Assembly (NCBI RefSeq): GCF_000283155.1
Contig: NW_004454180.1
Span: 18,236,640-18,300,639 of the forward strand
Source of the DNA: Ceratotherium simum simum
Lineage: Eukaryota > Chordata > Mammalia > Perissodactyla > Rhinocerotidae
Direction: 5' to 3'
DNA length: 64,000 nt
The notes under the pieces: model-generated
Database searches by the model: none
Told to the model about the DNA's origin: nothing
The model's input: the letters and a program-made list of their open reading frames with translations, nothing else
Program-made: the position numbers and the translations under genes
Shown here: one piece after another, positions 24,013 to 48,625 of the stretch
Layout: each line of letters opens with the position of its first letter
How positions within the stretch are numbered: position 1 is the stretch's first letter

Positions 24013-25045
24013 GGCCAAACGTTCCATGTGGCTTTATTGGATACACCAGGCGTGGGAGTTACGCAAGAGCTCTCCCCGGGCGCGGACACAGGTGCCTGTG
24101 GGCCTTCTCTCGCAGGAGCTCTGAAATGACAGACTTGCTCACACGCGGTACAAACACTAGCAAACCAAATACAGTTGGGTGGATCCCCAAGTGGGGAACG
24201 TAAACAGTTAAATTACTAAGTCATTATTTTAAGCTCAAAATATTTCAATGAAAATGGCATACAAAAACCATATAAATTACATTTAAGGTCTGTACATCGT
24301 TCTAAAAAAAAATAACAATACTGTGCTCTGTACAATATTGCCTCCTCTGTAACATTCCAAACCCAAGAAACACTTTCCCTTGAATTCCAGAGCAGTGGGC
24401 AGAATACACATGCAGGATAATTAAAATCATTTCACAAAAATACAAAATCGTGTCGGTTTCTCGTAAGGCACATTTTGTTTTCATGCAGGGACTCCCATTT
24501 CAGAAGCCCACTTCTCATCGGACCCTGGCAGGTGACAGGCGGCTTTGGCCTGTTCCCGCTCATCTTTGGTGGTGAAGGGAGACTATTCCTGGCAGGGGGG
24601 CAGGAGAGAGAAAGCAGCCTCCTCCATCCTCAACCAACAGGCCAGGCGCTGGGGAGCGCAAAGGCCAGGGTCCCACCTGGCTGCCCCTGACAGGGCTGTT
24701 TTCCCAAAGTTTTGCACCATTCAACCCATATGCAATACAGAGAGAAGATGCCATCTCTTTTCCTTCAAAGTGCAGGCACTGCTCACTACTGATCTACCTT
24801 CGGGGAAATGCAGGTGGTGTCAGGGTCACCACGGTCCTGCTGGGCCACCACCCCCGCCTGGTGAGGTGCCACTGGCTAAAAGACCTCCAACCAAATAGGT
24901 GGCCCCAGCGGCAGCTCTGTGCACGAGAGGACGACAGAGGAGCAGGACTTCACGTGGTGAGACTGCAACCAGCCCACCGGCGCCGGGGGCTCACTGCTCA
25001 AGGCAGCCCGAGTCTCCCCCCGAGTGCCCCACAGCCCCGCGCGCC
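24013..25045 (-). other. ROR2: ROR2 3' UTR
   Basis: About 1.03 kb lies between the TGA at 25048-25046 and the first good poly(A) signal. The proximal half is GC-rich. The segment about 24180-24480 is AU-rich and looks like conserved UTR, with runs such as ATTTATATGG and TATTTTGAGC on the transcribed strand. I saw no repeat in it. The end is placed about 20 nt beyond the AATAAA and is approximate. Confidence 0.75.
24033..24038 (-). terminator. ROR2: ROR2 distal poly(A) signal AATAAA
   Basis: On the minus strand the sequence is GTATCCAATAAAGCCACATG, followed 25-50 nt later by a GU-rich stretch (GCTTGTGAGGATGTCGG). It is the first canonical hexamer downstream of the ROR2 stop codon. Confidence 0.75.
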
Positions 25046-27894
<2,849 letters not shown>

Positions 27895-28097
27895 CTGCTT
27901 GTGCTGGCTGATGAGCGGCATCTCCACGTCCTGGCTGGGCGAGGCCATCAGCTGGCGCCGCTGTGGCGTGGAGGCGGTTGCCTTCTGCTTGTTCCGGCAC
28001 ATGCAGACCAGGAAGAAGAGGCACGCGATGACCAGGGGGATGGTGATGCTGGGGACCAGGATGTAGAGGATCCCCATCCTGCTGCCGTCCTGGGGGC
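27895..28097 (-). CDS. ROR2: ROR2 exon 8: transmembrane and juxtamembrane segment
   Basis: Residues 395-462 run [17 protein letters not shown] through the hydrophobic span [17 protein letters not shown], then a basic stop-transfer RNKQK and the juxtamembrane piece to MPLISQHKQ. This anchors the receptor and links the kringle to the kinase. The acceptor is gttcacag before GCCCCCAG. The donor is CAG followed by gtctcc: +1 and +2 are canonical, but +3, +5 and +6 do not fit the gtragt consensus, whereas the five other donors in the gene all do. If intron 8 is not spliced, translation continues [13 protein letters not shown] and stops at TAA 27855-27853. Confidence 0.95.
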
Positions 28098-36810
<8,713 letters not shown>

Positions 36811-36834
36811 TTAAATCCAGCATCTTACCGTCTA

Positions 36835-37540
36835 GCCATCTTGTTCCTTGGTATTTACCCAAATAAACTGAAAACTTATGTCCACACAAGAACTTGCACA
36901 CAGATGTTTATAAGCTTTTTTCATAATTGCCAAAACTTGGAAGCAACCAAGATGTCCTTCAGTAGTGAGTGGATAAATAAACTGTGGTTCATCCAGACAA
37001 TGGAATATTATTCAGCACTAAAAACAAATGAGCCATGAAAAAACATGGAGGAACCTTAAATGCACATTACTAAGTGAGAGAAGCCAATCTGAAAAGGCTG
37101 CATACTATAGGATTCCAACTATACGACATTCTGGAAAAGGCAAAACTATGGAAAAAAGATCAGTGTTTGCCGAGTGGGGGGTAGCAAATTGGGGGAAGAT
37201 GAACAGGTGGAGCCCAGAGGATGTTTAGGGCAGTGAAACTACTCCGCATGATACTGTAATGGTGGATGCACGTCATTACACATTTGTCCAGACGCACAGA
37301 ATGTACAAGAGTGAATCCTAACGTAAACTGTGGACTTCAGTTAATAATAATGTATCCATATTGGCTCATCGATTGTAACAAATGCACCACACTAATGCAA
37401 GATGTTACTAATAGGGGAAACTGTATGTGCAGATGTGGTGGGGGGGGTTACATGAGAACTCTGTACTTTCTGTTCAATTTTTCTGTAAAGCTAAAACTGC
37501 TCTAAAATATAAAGTCAATTAACTTAAAAAAATTCCAGCA
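36835..37540 (+). repeat. L1 3' end
   Basis: GGTATTTACCCAAATAAACT, GACAATGGAATATTATTCAG, AACCTTAAATGCACATTACT, AACTCTGTACTTTCTGTTCA and CTAAAACTGCTCTAAAATAT in order. Opposite strand to ROR2. Confidence 0.88.
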
Positions 37541-40080
37541 TCTTTAAGGAGGGGATAGAACCAGGGGAGAACTAATTGAGTGTGAAAGATGGATTATAAA
37601 TGTGAAGTGTACACATGGGTGGGTATGTGTTCACGTATACGTATAAATACACACAGACTGTTAAACATTAACATGTTTCATCTTACCCTTAAACAACATC
37701 AGAAACATTACAGCACACCCCTATGAGCTTTCAATGTTTGCAAGCAAGGCTTTTATGAAAACGATGATAATCCAGAAACCGTATGCTACCATTAGATTGT
37801 AGGAGAGAAATGTGAAATGGAGGGAAGCAATGGAGGGGATTCCAGAACGTCTGGCCCTCAAAGAATTCGCACAACGAGATGTGCTTATTCTACGACAGCC
37901 GTGTGACCTCATCGTTGCCATGTAGACACACAGACCATGTGTATGCAGATGGGGGACAGAAAACGGGAGACTCCCAGAAGCAGTGGCCTTCCCTCTTGGC
38001 CCCAAAGTCCGGCCTTCCCAGAGCCTGCAGGGAACAGCCTGCACACGTCCCCATTGGAATCTGTGCTAAATTCTTTTTGGTAGAACCTGTTAGTCTTGCC
38101 TTCAGCCAATGAGATCAGTCATTCTAGGTACCCAGATGCTTTTTAAAGTGGCTGTCAGGATGCTCCAGGGAGCCAGTAAAAGTGAGCCACAGCAGATATA
38201 TTAGGGCAAAAGAGAGGGGGCCTGGGCTCCCTGGACAAGCTTCCGACAAGTGCCTCAGGCCTGCAATTAAGTCACCTGCTTTCTAGCAAATCTGCAGCCT
38301 GCCCATAAGCCTAACAACACTTGTCAGACCACTGTACGTTGATTTAGACCATCCCCAAAGGAAACCTGTGTTGTGTCCAATTTAACCAAATGGACTTAAA
38401 AATCCCTATGTTAGCTCTCTCACAAATGCAAAATCTGGACGCTTGTAACAGTGGAGACAAAGGGTCTCGTGGAACACCCCCTCTTCAGCTGCCTCTGGCT
38501 CTCCCCCTCCTCTTCTGTCTTCCCAGCCCCTGAAGAAAGTCTCTTTTTCAAAGAAAAGAACCTGGAGCCATAAATAATCTAAATAAGGATGTTCTGGTGT
38601 CAACAAGAGCTGGACGCCCTTTCTCTCAAGCTCACCGGCCATTATTTCTTTGGGTCACGGAACCTTTAAATGTAGAGTAAATAGGCAAGCACATGTGCTA
38701 ACAATACACACCCGACCCACCCCTCTTTACTGGTTGTGAGCTGGAGTTAACTGTTGATTAGATTAAAACCGATGCCTACACTTGTTGAACACACCAGCAC
38801 AAGTGCAGGTCCCCCCGCCCCGGTGAGACCCGGTGTGTGTGCTACATGCCACTGCCGGTCGGGTTCAGGGCACGTGCCCACTATGCTAGGAGAACCATTA
38901 GGAGGCACATGCTCTGATTGGTGTCAGCTATGCCGAGGGTATGAGGTTTGATTCAGTCAGTCCCTCGGGGTGACCCCACAAGTGGGAGCAGTTTCTTCTC
39001 TCCACTTCAAGAGTCGAGGAATAGAACGCCTGGTCCCTTGCTGTGGGCTCCTCCCAGACCACTGTCCGGCACTCACAGGATGGGGAGAGCAATGGAGGTG
39101 GAGGGAAGACGTGCTGAGAAGGGGCTCGAGGCCACCATATCTCATCCACAGCTTACTCCTCTCAGCGGGCTTCCGATCTGAATGTTAGAGAATGTCCAAA
39201 AACACAAACAGAAGTGGTTGATCCTTCAGGTCTTTAAGTTTTGAGAAAATAAGTGGGAATTACTTTCTAGTTTCAAACAGAATGATATTTTATCTTTACC
39301 TGGCATAGTTTAGGACCTCTGGAGAGTGACAGAGCTGGAGAAAATCTGTAAAACCAGTCTCTGAGCGACAGAAGTGCCATCTGTAAAATCCCTTAAACTG
39401 CACAAGCGACACAGATGTGCTCACCACATCGCGGAACATCAATGTTATGGAAATCCAATTTTGGAAATCTCCTACATTCCTAATGCTGCAGGCACTGATC
39501 TAAGGGGCAGTGACACAGATGAAGAAGAAACAAACACCAACAAGTTCACCGTCAAGGAGGGGACAGAGAGAAATAACCACAATACTGGTTAAAAAAGGCA
39601 ACAGGAAAGGGGGAGGAGATGGAAAGGAAACAGAGAAAGGACCATCAAGCTGTGACAGAAAGTGGCTCTTGACGAAGGGCTGAGAAGATGGTGGGGCCTG
39701 TTGGCCCCTGCCCCCCGATGGAACATGCTAAAACTAAAAATTGGTTTGAAGAAAAGCTTAGAAAAATTCCTGGATAGAAATAATGAATGACCTTTAAAGA
39801 AAAGTAGGCTCCTTTATAGCTGAAAAGTAATCCATGTCAAAATTCAAATGTATTTGCATACTGTGTAGGAAGGTAACTTTTTCCCCAGTTTTTTGTTAAA
39901 AGTGGTAAAACCATTTTCATAATTGTTCTTGTTATGAAAGGGTCTGCCTGTAATAAACAGGTGGCCTACTTGAGTGAGGCACAGGAAGTTATAGCTCCAA
40001 CTTGGGGGGGGGGGGGGGGGTGGGCAGAGCAAAAGCACAAAGAATAAACTGAAATAAACCACTTTAACAAAGCCCGAGGC
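37541..40080. other. Intron 4, mostly single-copy
   Basis: No exon seen. 39480-39600 is weakly L2-like (GCAGGCACTGATCTAAGG). A run of 17 G lies at 40004-40020. Confidence 0.5.
40004..40020. repeat. G17 homopolymer
   Basis: Seventeen consecutive G (C17 in the ROR2 transcript), followed by TGGG. Confidence 0.95.
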
Positions 40081-42501
40081 TAAACTCCATAAGCTTCAGG
40101 TGACGGTAATCTAACAGGCTGCTGTAATAGAACACGCTTGAGGAAGGTAACAAAATCGCGAGTACAAACTACAATGACTGCTATACAATAAAAAATTACC
40201 AGACGTGAAGAAACAGGCAAATGTAACCCATGGTCAAGAGAAACAAAAGCAAAGATGACCCAGATGTTAGACTCAGCAGACCAGGACTTTAAGGAACTGT
40301 AAGTATGGAAAACAGTGCACAGAAGAAAGTATGAGGACATGGGTAATTTCAGGAGAGATGGAAGCTAAAAGAATCAAGAGGAAGAACTAAAACATACAAT
40401 CTCCAATAAAATTTCACTGGATGGTATTAACAACAGATCTGATAAAACAGAAAATAAATCAGTAAACTTGACAGGTTAATAGAAAATTTCCAAAATGAAA
40501 CAGAGAGAGATAAAAAGTCTTACAAAAAATAAACAGAGCCTCAGTGAGCTCTGGGAAAGTACAAGGGATCTAACTTATGTGCAATCACATCCAGGGGGAG
40601 AGAAGAGATGCAAGGAGTTGGGAAAAACGTTTGAAGAAATAATGGCCAAAATGTTTCCAAATCTGGTTAAAAAACAGTAACACTGATTAAGGAATGTCCG
40701 TGCAAAGCAAGCAGGACAAATACAAAGGAAACCACACCTACTCACACCCCAGTCCACCTGCCGAAAACCTAGGATGAACAGAAAAAGGAGAATGTGACAA
40801 ATAACGGCTGACCCCTCATCAGAAACAACGCAGAACAGAAGAGAAAGGAATGACAGATCCAGTGCCCTAGCAGAGAAAATAAACTGTGAACCCGGAATTC
40901 CATACCCAGCAAAAACACCTTTCCAATAAAAGGGTCCATTAACCAAAAAGACATAAACATGAATGCACCTAATATCAGAGCTTCAAAATATATGAACAAG
41001 AATTAACAGAACTGGAGGACAAAACAGAAAAGTCTACAATTATAGATGGAAAATTTCAGTACTCGTCCTGAAGTAATTAATGGAACTAAGCAAAAAAATT
41101 AGTGAAGAAACAACAGTGGCAACACTGACGACCCCTTGACTTAATGGACCTTTGTAGAACAATACACCCAACAAGACAGCATACACATTTCAGTGCCCAT
41201 GGCCCGTTCACCAGGACAGACCATATGCTTCCCACAAAATAACTCACAATAAATTTAAAAGAATTGAAACCATAAATCTATGATCACACAGAATTAAATT
41301 AGAAATCAATAAAAAAGATATTTAGAAACTCCCCAAATATTTAGAAATTAAATAGCACACTTCTAATAACCTTTGGACTCAAAAAAGAAAATACAAGGAA
41401 AATTAAATTTTAAATGGCATGTGAAAATATGAAAAATGAAAACAGGATACTAAAGATTTGTGGAACACAGCTAAAAGAGTAGTTAGAGAGAAATTTATAG
41501 CTTTAAATGCTTAAATTAGATAAGGTTTTATACCTTAATAAGTTAGAAAAAGAATGGCAAATTATACCTGAAGTAATTAGAAAAAAACACTAATGATAAG
41601 AGCAGAAATCAATAAAATAGAAAACAAACAATAGAAAAATCAATAAAGCCAAAAGTTGGTTCTTAAAAACATTAACAAAATTGCTAACACCTAGAAAAAC
41701 TGATTAAGAAAAAGAGAAAACACACATTACCAATATCAAGAGTTCACAAAGGGACATTACCAAAGACCCTACAAATGTTAAAAGATAATAATATATAGAA
41801 ATATATGAACACAGATCCAACAACTTAGAAAAAAAGGACAAATTCCTTGAAAAACACAATACACCAAAATTAGTGCAAATAGAAATAACAACTCAGAATA
41901 GCCCGAAATCTCTAAAGGAACTTGAAGTTGTAATTAAAAACCTCCCCACAGTTAAAACTCCAGCCCCAAATAACAGAAACTGGTGAATTCTGTCAGACAT
42001 TTAAGGAAGAAACAGCAACAATTTTATACAAACTCTTTCAGAAAATTCAGGAGTAAGGGACACTTTCTAGTTCATTTTATAAGGCAAGCATAACCTCAAT
42101 ACAAATACTAGCAAGGATGTCCCAAGGACATTACAGACCAATAGCCCTCCTGATCAAAGAGGTAACATGCTCCACGAAACAACAGTGAACTGGACCCAGC
42201 AAAATAAAAAGACAATATAGAAACGGGTAATGGACCAACTGGGTTAACCCAGGAATACAAGGTTACCTCAACATTTAAAAACCAATCACAGAAAACACAG
42301 ACACAAAGAGAAACCATGTGGTAATCTCAGTTGATGTGGAAAAGCAGGTGACCAAAGTCAACACTCATTCATTATCAAAACTCTCAACAAACAAAATAAC
42401 TTTCTCAATTTAATAAAAAGGGCACCTATGACAAGCCTACAATGAATTTCTTAATGGTGAAATAAGGAATGTTTTCCCCATTGAAATGGAAATAAGATAA
42501 A

Positions 42502-42610
42502 GATGAGAGAGAGAGAGAGAGAGAGAGGGAGGGAGGGAGTGAGGGAGGGAGGGAGAGGGAGAGAGAGAGAGAGAGAAAGAGAGAAAGAGAGAAAGAGAGA
42601 AAGAAAGAGG
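42502..42610. repeat. (GA)n/(GGGA)n/(GAAA)n microsatellite
   Basis: About 110 bp of pure purine on the plus strand within L1 ORF2; it could form triplex DNA. Confidence 0.97.
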
Positions 42611-42844
42611 GTCAATAGATAAATGGCTTAAGATTGGAAAGGAAGAAATAAAACAATCTTTACTCACAGATGATATCATAATTTACATAGAAAAATCCTA
42701 AGGAATATATTTAAAAACTACTAAAACTAATAAGGATTTAGTAAGGCCACAGGAGAGTCAATATAATCAACTGTATTTCTATATGTGAGCAACAATTAGC
42801 AAATGAAGTTTTTAAAAAATATCATTTAAAATAATATTAAAAGC

Positions 42845-43045
42845 ACATGAAGGAGTAGTCAGATTCAAAGAGACAGAAAGCAGGATGTTGGGTGCCAGGG
42901 GCTGCAGGGAGGGGAGAACGGGGAGTTAGCGTTAAGGGTACAGAGTTTCACTTTGGGAAGATGAAAAATTTCTGGAGGTGGATGTGGTGATGGTTGCACA
43001 ACGATGTGAATGTACTTAGTGACACTGAATTGTACACTTAAAAAT
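42845..43045 (+). repeat. L1 3' UTR piece
   Basis: GCCAGGGGCTGCAGGGAGGG, GTGGTGATGGTTGCACAACG and ACTGAATTGTACACTTAAAA; the ORF2 sequence resumes after it (ACTTAGGAATAAACACT). Confidence 0.65.
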
Positions 43046-43309
43046 GGTTAAAATACTTAGGAATAAACACTAAAAGAGGTACAAGACCTCTACAGATTTA
43101 AAACTTCAAAACACTGCAGAGAGAAAGGAAAGAAAACCTAAATAGAAATCTAGACCATGTTCATAGATTGAACACTCAATAGTTTTAAGATGTCAGTTCT
43201 CCCAGCACGCAATGCCACCTCATCAAATCCTAGCAGGATTCCCCCACAAATTACTTTTAGTTGCAGTAGGAAAAATAGCTATGTAATGAGAAAATGGATC
43301 TTAACCAAA

Positions 43310-43930
43310 GTGAGCAAAATTAATATCACCAATAAGGGGCAAACAGACATCATGTCGCTCCAGATGTGATTCCCTGAGAAGGAAACATCATTTATGTAGT
43401 ATTTCAGTCAAAAACACACAACCAGAATCTAATCATGACGAAACATCAGTCAAACTCAAACGTAGAGACATTCTATACAATAACCACCCTGCACTTATCA
43501 AAAACGTCAACGTCATGAAAGGTCGAGGAACTGTTCAGGTTAAAGGAGACCAAAGCAGCATGGGGGGGATCCCGTGTGGAGGGGAGTGGGATCTAAACAG
43601 CATCACAGGGACAATTACAGAAATTGGAGTATGGCTGGCAATTCAAAGACATATATCCTGAATTTGAAGCTGTTGGTCTGTGAGGAAATACCACTGATCT
43701 TAGGGAATACACACTGACGTATTAAGGGGTAAAGGGGTGTGTGAATGCAACTTACTCTCAAACGGTTCAGAAAAAATAATAATTACAAATATTCACAGAG
43801 GAAATGATAAATCAAATATGGCAAAATGATAAAAATTGGTAAAGCTGGGTGAAGAGCATATAGGATTCCTTATTACTATTCGTGTAACTTTTCTGTAGGT
43901 TTGAAGTTATTTCAAACTCAAAAGTTAAAA
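43310..43930 (+). repeat. Unassigned retroelement-like insertion in L1
   Basis: ATCTAATCATGACGAAACAT, CTTATCAAAAACGTCAACGT, CTTACTCTCAAACGGTTCAG and GAAGTTATTTCAAACTCAAA: a familiar 3' UTR-like mammalian repeat sequence, class not certain. L1 ORF2 resumes at about 43955. Confidence 0.4.
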
Positions 43931-44177
43931 ACATCCCAGTAGGCACTTTTTTGCAGAAACTGACAAACTGATTCTAGTATTTATATGCAAATACAAAAGT
44001 ACTAGAATAGTCAAAACAATCATGAAAGAGAAGAAGAATGATTTACACCACCTGATTGTAAGACTTACTATAATGTTATAATTATCAACACAATGTGGTA
44101 GTGGGGTATAAGAACAGATCAATAGAATATGATAGAGAATTCCAAAACAGACCCTCACATATGGTCAACTGATTTTC

Positions 44178-44478
44178 TTCTTTTTTTTTTTTTTTTGTGA
44201 GGAAGATCAGCCCTGAGCTAACATCCATGCCAATCCTCCTCTTTTTGCTGAGGAAGACCAGCTCTGAGCTAACATCTATTGCCAGTCCTCCTCCTTTTTC
44301 TTCCCAAAGCCCCAGTAAACAGGCATATGTCATAGTCACACATCCTTCTAGTTGCCATATGTGGAACGCCGCCTCAGCATGGCCTGACGAGCGGTGCGTC
44401 GGTGCACGCCCAGGATCCGAACCTGGGCTGCCAGTAGTGGAGCGCATGCACTTAACTGCTAAGCCATGGGGCTGGCCC
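44178..44478 (-). repeat. Full-length ERE SINE with 12-bp target-site duplication
   Basis: Poly-T, GTGAGGAAGATCAGCCCTGA, a second GCTGAGGAAGACCAGCTCTG repeat, CCCAAAGCCCCAGTAAACAG, GGATCCGAACCTGGGCTGCC and CCATGGGGCTGGCCCC. The flanks CAACTGATTTTC at 44166-44177 and 44479-44490 match exactly. Confidence 0.95.
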
Positions 44479-45489
44479 CAACTGATTTTCAATAAAGGCA
44501 CTGAGGCATTCAAGGGAGACAGGACAGTCTTTTCAAAAACGGTGCTGGAAGAACTGGATATTTGTATGGAAAAAAAAATGAACTTAAACCCATTGATTCA
44601 CACCATACACAAAAATTGCTTTTGAGATAGATCATAGACCTGAACATAAAAGCTAAAATTATAGTGCTTACAGAAGGAAACATAGGAGAATATCTTTATA
44701 ATATTGAGGTAGGCAAAGGCAAAGATTTCTTAGGCATGAGGCATAAAAGAAAAAAAAAGATAAATTAGACTTATCAAAATTAAATTTTCCTGCTCATCAA
44801 AAGACAGCATTAAGAAAATAAAAAGGCAAATCACAGGTTTGGGGGAAACATTTTATATATTTGACAAAGGAACTGTATACAGAATATATAAATAACTCCT
44901 ATAACTCAATAGGAAAACAAACAACACACAGTAAAATTGGACAAAAGGCCTAACAGATACTTCACAAAAGTGTGGCCTGGAAAGATGGTCCCCGTTTAGT
45001 GGCTGAGGAAATGTAAATTAAACCACCACGAGTCATCAGGACACAAGACACTAGAATGACTAAATTACATGACTGACAATATCAAATGGTGGGGAGGATG
45101 TGGAGCAACTGGAACTCTCATACACTGCTGGTGGCAGTGTAAAATGGAGGGACCACTTTGGGGAAGAGTTGGGCAATTTCTTACAGATTTTACATATACA
45201 TTTACCATCTGACCCAGCAATCCCACACCTAGGATTTATTCAGGGGAAATGAAAACACGTTCACAAAAATACTTGAACACAAATGTTCATAGCAGCTTTA
45301 TTTATAATTGCCCTGAACTGGAAATCCTAATGTCCATCAACAAGTGAACAGATAAACATATTGTAGTATCTTCATACAACAGAATACTTGCCATCAATAG
45401 AAAAGAATAAACGACTGTACACGCAACCAAAGGAAGACTCTTTTAGATATTACATTTAGTGAAAGAAGTCAGACGTAAGAGTCTCCCAA

Positions 45490-45625
45490 GAGAATGTAAG
45501 CAACACAAGGCAAGAGGTTTTAGTTTTGTCTGTTTCATTCATTGTTGTATCCCCAACACTTTGAACAGGGCCTGGCACAGAGTTGGCCCTCAACATAAAT
45601 TTGTTAAATGAATGAATGATTTCCT
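45490..45625 (+). repeat. L2 LINE 3' end
   Basis: GTTGTATCCCCAACACTTTG, GGGCCTGGCACAGAGTTGG and TTGTTAAATGAATGAATGA: the L2 3' terminus. Confidence 0.8.
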
Positions 45626-46089
45626 TGAAAATTAGACACTATATATTTCTTTCTTTCTATTTCCAAGATGAACTACTCCTAGCATCCAATTATACTGATG
45701 TCCTATTAGATGTGGGAAAAATGTCCACTTGGTCCAACTGAACACATTCAACACCAACATTCATGTCACAAAAACCCAACGTTCGGAAAGAACCTTTTAG
45801 AAATATTGGCTTTTGCCATGGCCATCTCTAAGGCAACGATCACACGAAGTGGCCAGGGGCAGAGAAAGTGGCTCCAAAGTTACCAGTTCACTGGGAAGTA
45901 AATGCTCTTCTCTTCTACCGCGTTCAGGGAGCTGGTCCCTCCCAGGGAAACCCTGGAAGGTTGGTATTTCCTTGGGTGACTTCGGAGGTCGGTGTGTAAA
46001 AACCTCTCAACCACGCATAATAGGGCCTAACAGCTAATACATGGGCTCCAGTGAAAAGAAAAAGACTCAGTGGGAGCATTAAATGTGTT

Positions 46090-46570
46090 CCTCCATGTCA
46101 AATGCCAATATTATCATTACTGCTAAAGTGCAGATATTTTCATTTGTGTCACTTTGTGGTCTAAATTAAGGACAGTGTGTGTGCATTCTCTAATTACCGG
46201 TGATTGTCTGTTTAGTCGCTTATTGCTTGCATCACACAATATTACAATGAATTAAGTTCCTATCTTTTATTCAAGGTCTGCACTATGGGATTTAAGGAGA
46301 GTTACATTTTCCAGAAAAGAGAACCTATCATAACAAGAAGATTGGATTCTCTCCTCCTTCCACCTCCATTTGATTAGGTTGGTGTTTAATAGCTCTAACA
46401 TCAAATGCTGAATGTCAGCCTTTCCCCTGAGTTAGTTTACTTGCCCACTGTAAGGCAGCCTGGTTTCTCCTGAAGTCATTGTCAACTACTGGCTTGTCAG
46501 TTGGCAGTTTCAGGGTGTTTTTACAGTGCTATTTTCCTGTAATTAGGATAAAGTTTTAACTAGACTTATG
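46090..46570. promoter_or_regulatory. Candidate intronic enhancer
   Basis: Repeat-free segment with clustered TAATTA-type and SOX-like motifs: TCTAATTACCGGTGATTGTC, CACACAATATTACAATGAAT, TTTGATTAGG, CTGTAATTAGGATAAAG. Conservation cannot be judged from one sequence, so the call is inference. Confidence 0.35.
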
Positions 46571-47949
46571 ACAATTCCCCAAAAAATAGCAACAGAAGTT
46601 TGAGGTAGAAGATGGCCAAGTTCCATTCAGACACGCAAAGTGTGAGGTGCCTGTCAGTCATCTGCCTGGAGATGCCCATTATGCGGCTGAATCTGGGGGC
46701 CTGAGATGGGGAGATAAGTCGGACTTGGAAATGGAGACTCCAGGGTCATGAGCATACAGGCAGACAACGGCTGAAGCCTTGGAATTACCCACAGTTTGTG
46801 AAGTAAGAAAATAAGAGGGCTCAGGACACAGCCCCAAGGAAGGTGGTTTCCCAGAGGCCAATGCCATAATTAACATAAGTTTTAATTGTCCAAAAGAACA
46901 ACACACTTTCCTTGAAGCAGCTGTTTGTTGAAGCGTATTATGTGTGCACACACTTGTGGGCCATGAGGTTGGCCCAGGACAACAACAGGAAATATGGAAG
47001 CTCTGACGCCAAGCTTCAGGGAGCAGCCCCCCACCCTACCAACCCCCACCTGCCCTGCCACACCCCCCACCGCACCGCCATGCTACCCCACCGGTGTATG
47101 TATGGGTCTGTAATCATGAAAATGAACCACTTTTTGAAAGAGCAGATAAAAACGACACCCATATAAGAAATGTGAGACACACAGCCTCGCAATAATCCCC
47201 TCGCATTACCCAAACTGCTACCTGAGTAAGCTATAATAACCCTGTCTTTGAACCTACATCTGTGGAGAAACAGCCTGTTCTTAAAGCTTTTGTTCTCCAG
47301 ACACACACCCTCCTCACCACCCCCCCTCAAATAGATGGAAGGAAAAACAATGTTTAAATGGTAGTAGATCCCTTAACCTCCGAGGATTTCCACCCCCCAC
47401 CTCCCTCAACACAAACTGTTGTCCACCACACCACCGGCATCCACGTGTGTGGACATGTGAGGGCAGCAGCCGGGGACAGAGAGCAAAAAGTTCAGAGGGG
47501 GAGAGTCATCGCAACCAATCCTGCCCACATTTCAGAAGCGACAGCAGCGTGCCCGACGTTCCGTTGCTGTACACAGGGATCAACCAAGGCTATGTTATCA
47601 TCCACGGTTCCAACTCTCCATTTGCATGTACAAGATAAACCACTCGACCCACAATGAAAGAGCTTTGACTGCTGTGCATTTTCTCAGGAAACGGCCCAAG
47701 AGGGGGGTCACAGCGTGGCATAAGCTGGTGATATTCCAGTGACAAAGACGGAGAACTCGTGGACGATTCTGTTCTAGATCCACTAATTTTCCTTCTTTCT
47801 GTCTCCATTTTCGTTGACTTCCAGAGATATCATAAAGGAGGTGGAGGGCAGTTTATGAAACACAATCCCAGTCAATGGGAAGAAAGAAATCATGGCCACA
47901 GAAAGACGCCCCCCAGTGGGCTGGAGCCTCAGACCACAAGGTATTGATT
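46571..47949. other. Intron 4, no feature recognised
   Basis: A C-rich stretch at about 47028-47095. No exon or repeat named. Confidence 0.5.
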
Positions 47950-48258
47950 AAAGGTCATCTGCCAGCACAAAGTTTGCAGGTCAATTCAGCAGCACATTAA
48001 AAGAATAACCCACCCTGACCAAGTGGATTTCAATCTAGAACCGTAAAGTTACTCAGTAATAGGAACTCTATTATGTAACATAATGTTAACATGTTGAAAG
48101 GAGAAAAACTACACAATCACCTTTGTAACTGAAAAAGTTGCTGCAAAAATCAAACATCTGTGCAATTCCAATCAAAATACAAACTCATAAACTTCATACA
48201 GAAGAGTAAAAGACAGTGGTCAAGTTAATTTAGAAAAATGGTATAGTAATCAGGTGAA

Positions 48259-48625
48259 TGTGTTAGTTGGCTCAGGCTGCAAAACAAACACCACCGACTG
48301 GGGAACCTAAACAACAGTGCTTTCTCACAGTGCTGGAGGCTGAGAAGTGCACTACCAAAGTGCTAGCCTGTTTGCCTCTTCAGTTCCTGGCGTGCAGATG
48401 GCCACCTTCTAGCGGTGTCCTCAAGTGGCAGAGAGAGAGAGATCTCTGTTGTCTCTTCCTCTTCTTATAAGGACACTAGTCCTATTGGATTAGGGCCCCA
48501 CCCTTATGACTTCACTTAACCTTAAATACCTCCTTAAAGGCACTATCCCTAATACAGTCACATTGGGGGGATTAAACCTTCAATATATAAATTTTGGGGG
48601 GGACATGATTCAGTCCGTATCAGTA
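48259..48625 (-). repeat. MaLR-type LTR, reverse orientation, inside L1
   Basis: TGTGTTAGTTGGCTCAGGCT, CTTCTTATAAGGACACTAGT and GGGGGACATGATTCAGTCC: the reverse complement of the family seen at 3869-4261. Solo LTR. Confidence 0.8.

Larger units (their letters stand above)
40080..45480 (+). repeat. Near full-length, decayed L1 with nested insertions
   Basis: L1 landmarks run in sense order. ORF1 zone: TTTGAAGAAATAATGGCCAA, AATTCCATACCCAGCAAAAA. Mid ORF2: ACAAATTCCTTGAAAAACAC, GGTGAATTCTGTCAGACATT, ACAGACCAATAGCCCTCCTG, CAATGAATTTCTTAATGGTG, AGATTGGAAAGGAAGAAATA. Late ORF2: CAAAACAATCATGAAAGAGA, AAACGGTGCTGGAAGAACTG. 3' end: AGCAATCCCACACCTAGGAT, TCATAGCAGCTTTATTTATA. Many stops, so inactive. 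Inserts: a GA-rich microsatellite, another L1 3' UTR piece (42845-43045), an unassigned retroelement-like piece (43310-43930) and an ERE. Antisense to ROR2. Confidence 0.8.

Noticed and set aside
23525..24124. A 199-codon plus-strand ORF at the 3' end of ROR2
   Set aside because: No recognisable domain; overlaps the 3' UTR antisense and lies in GC-rich sequence.
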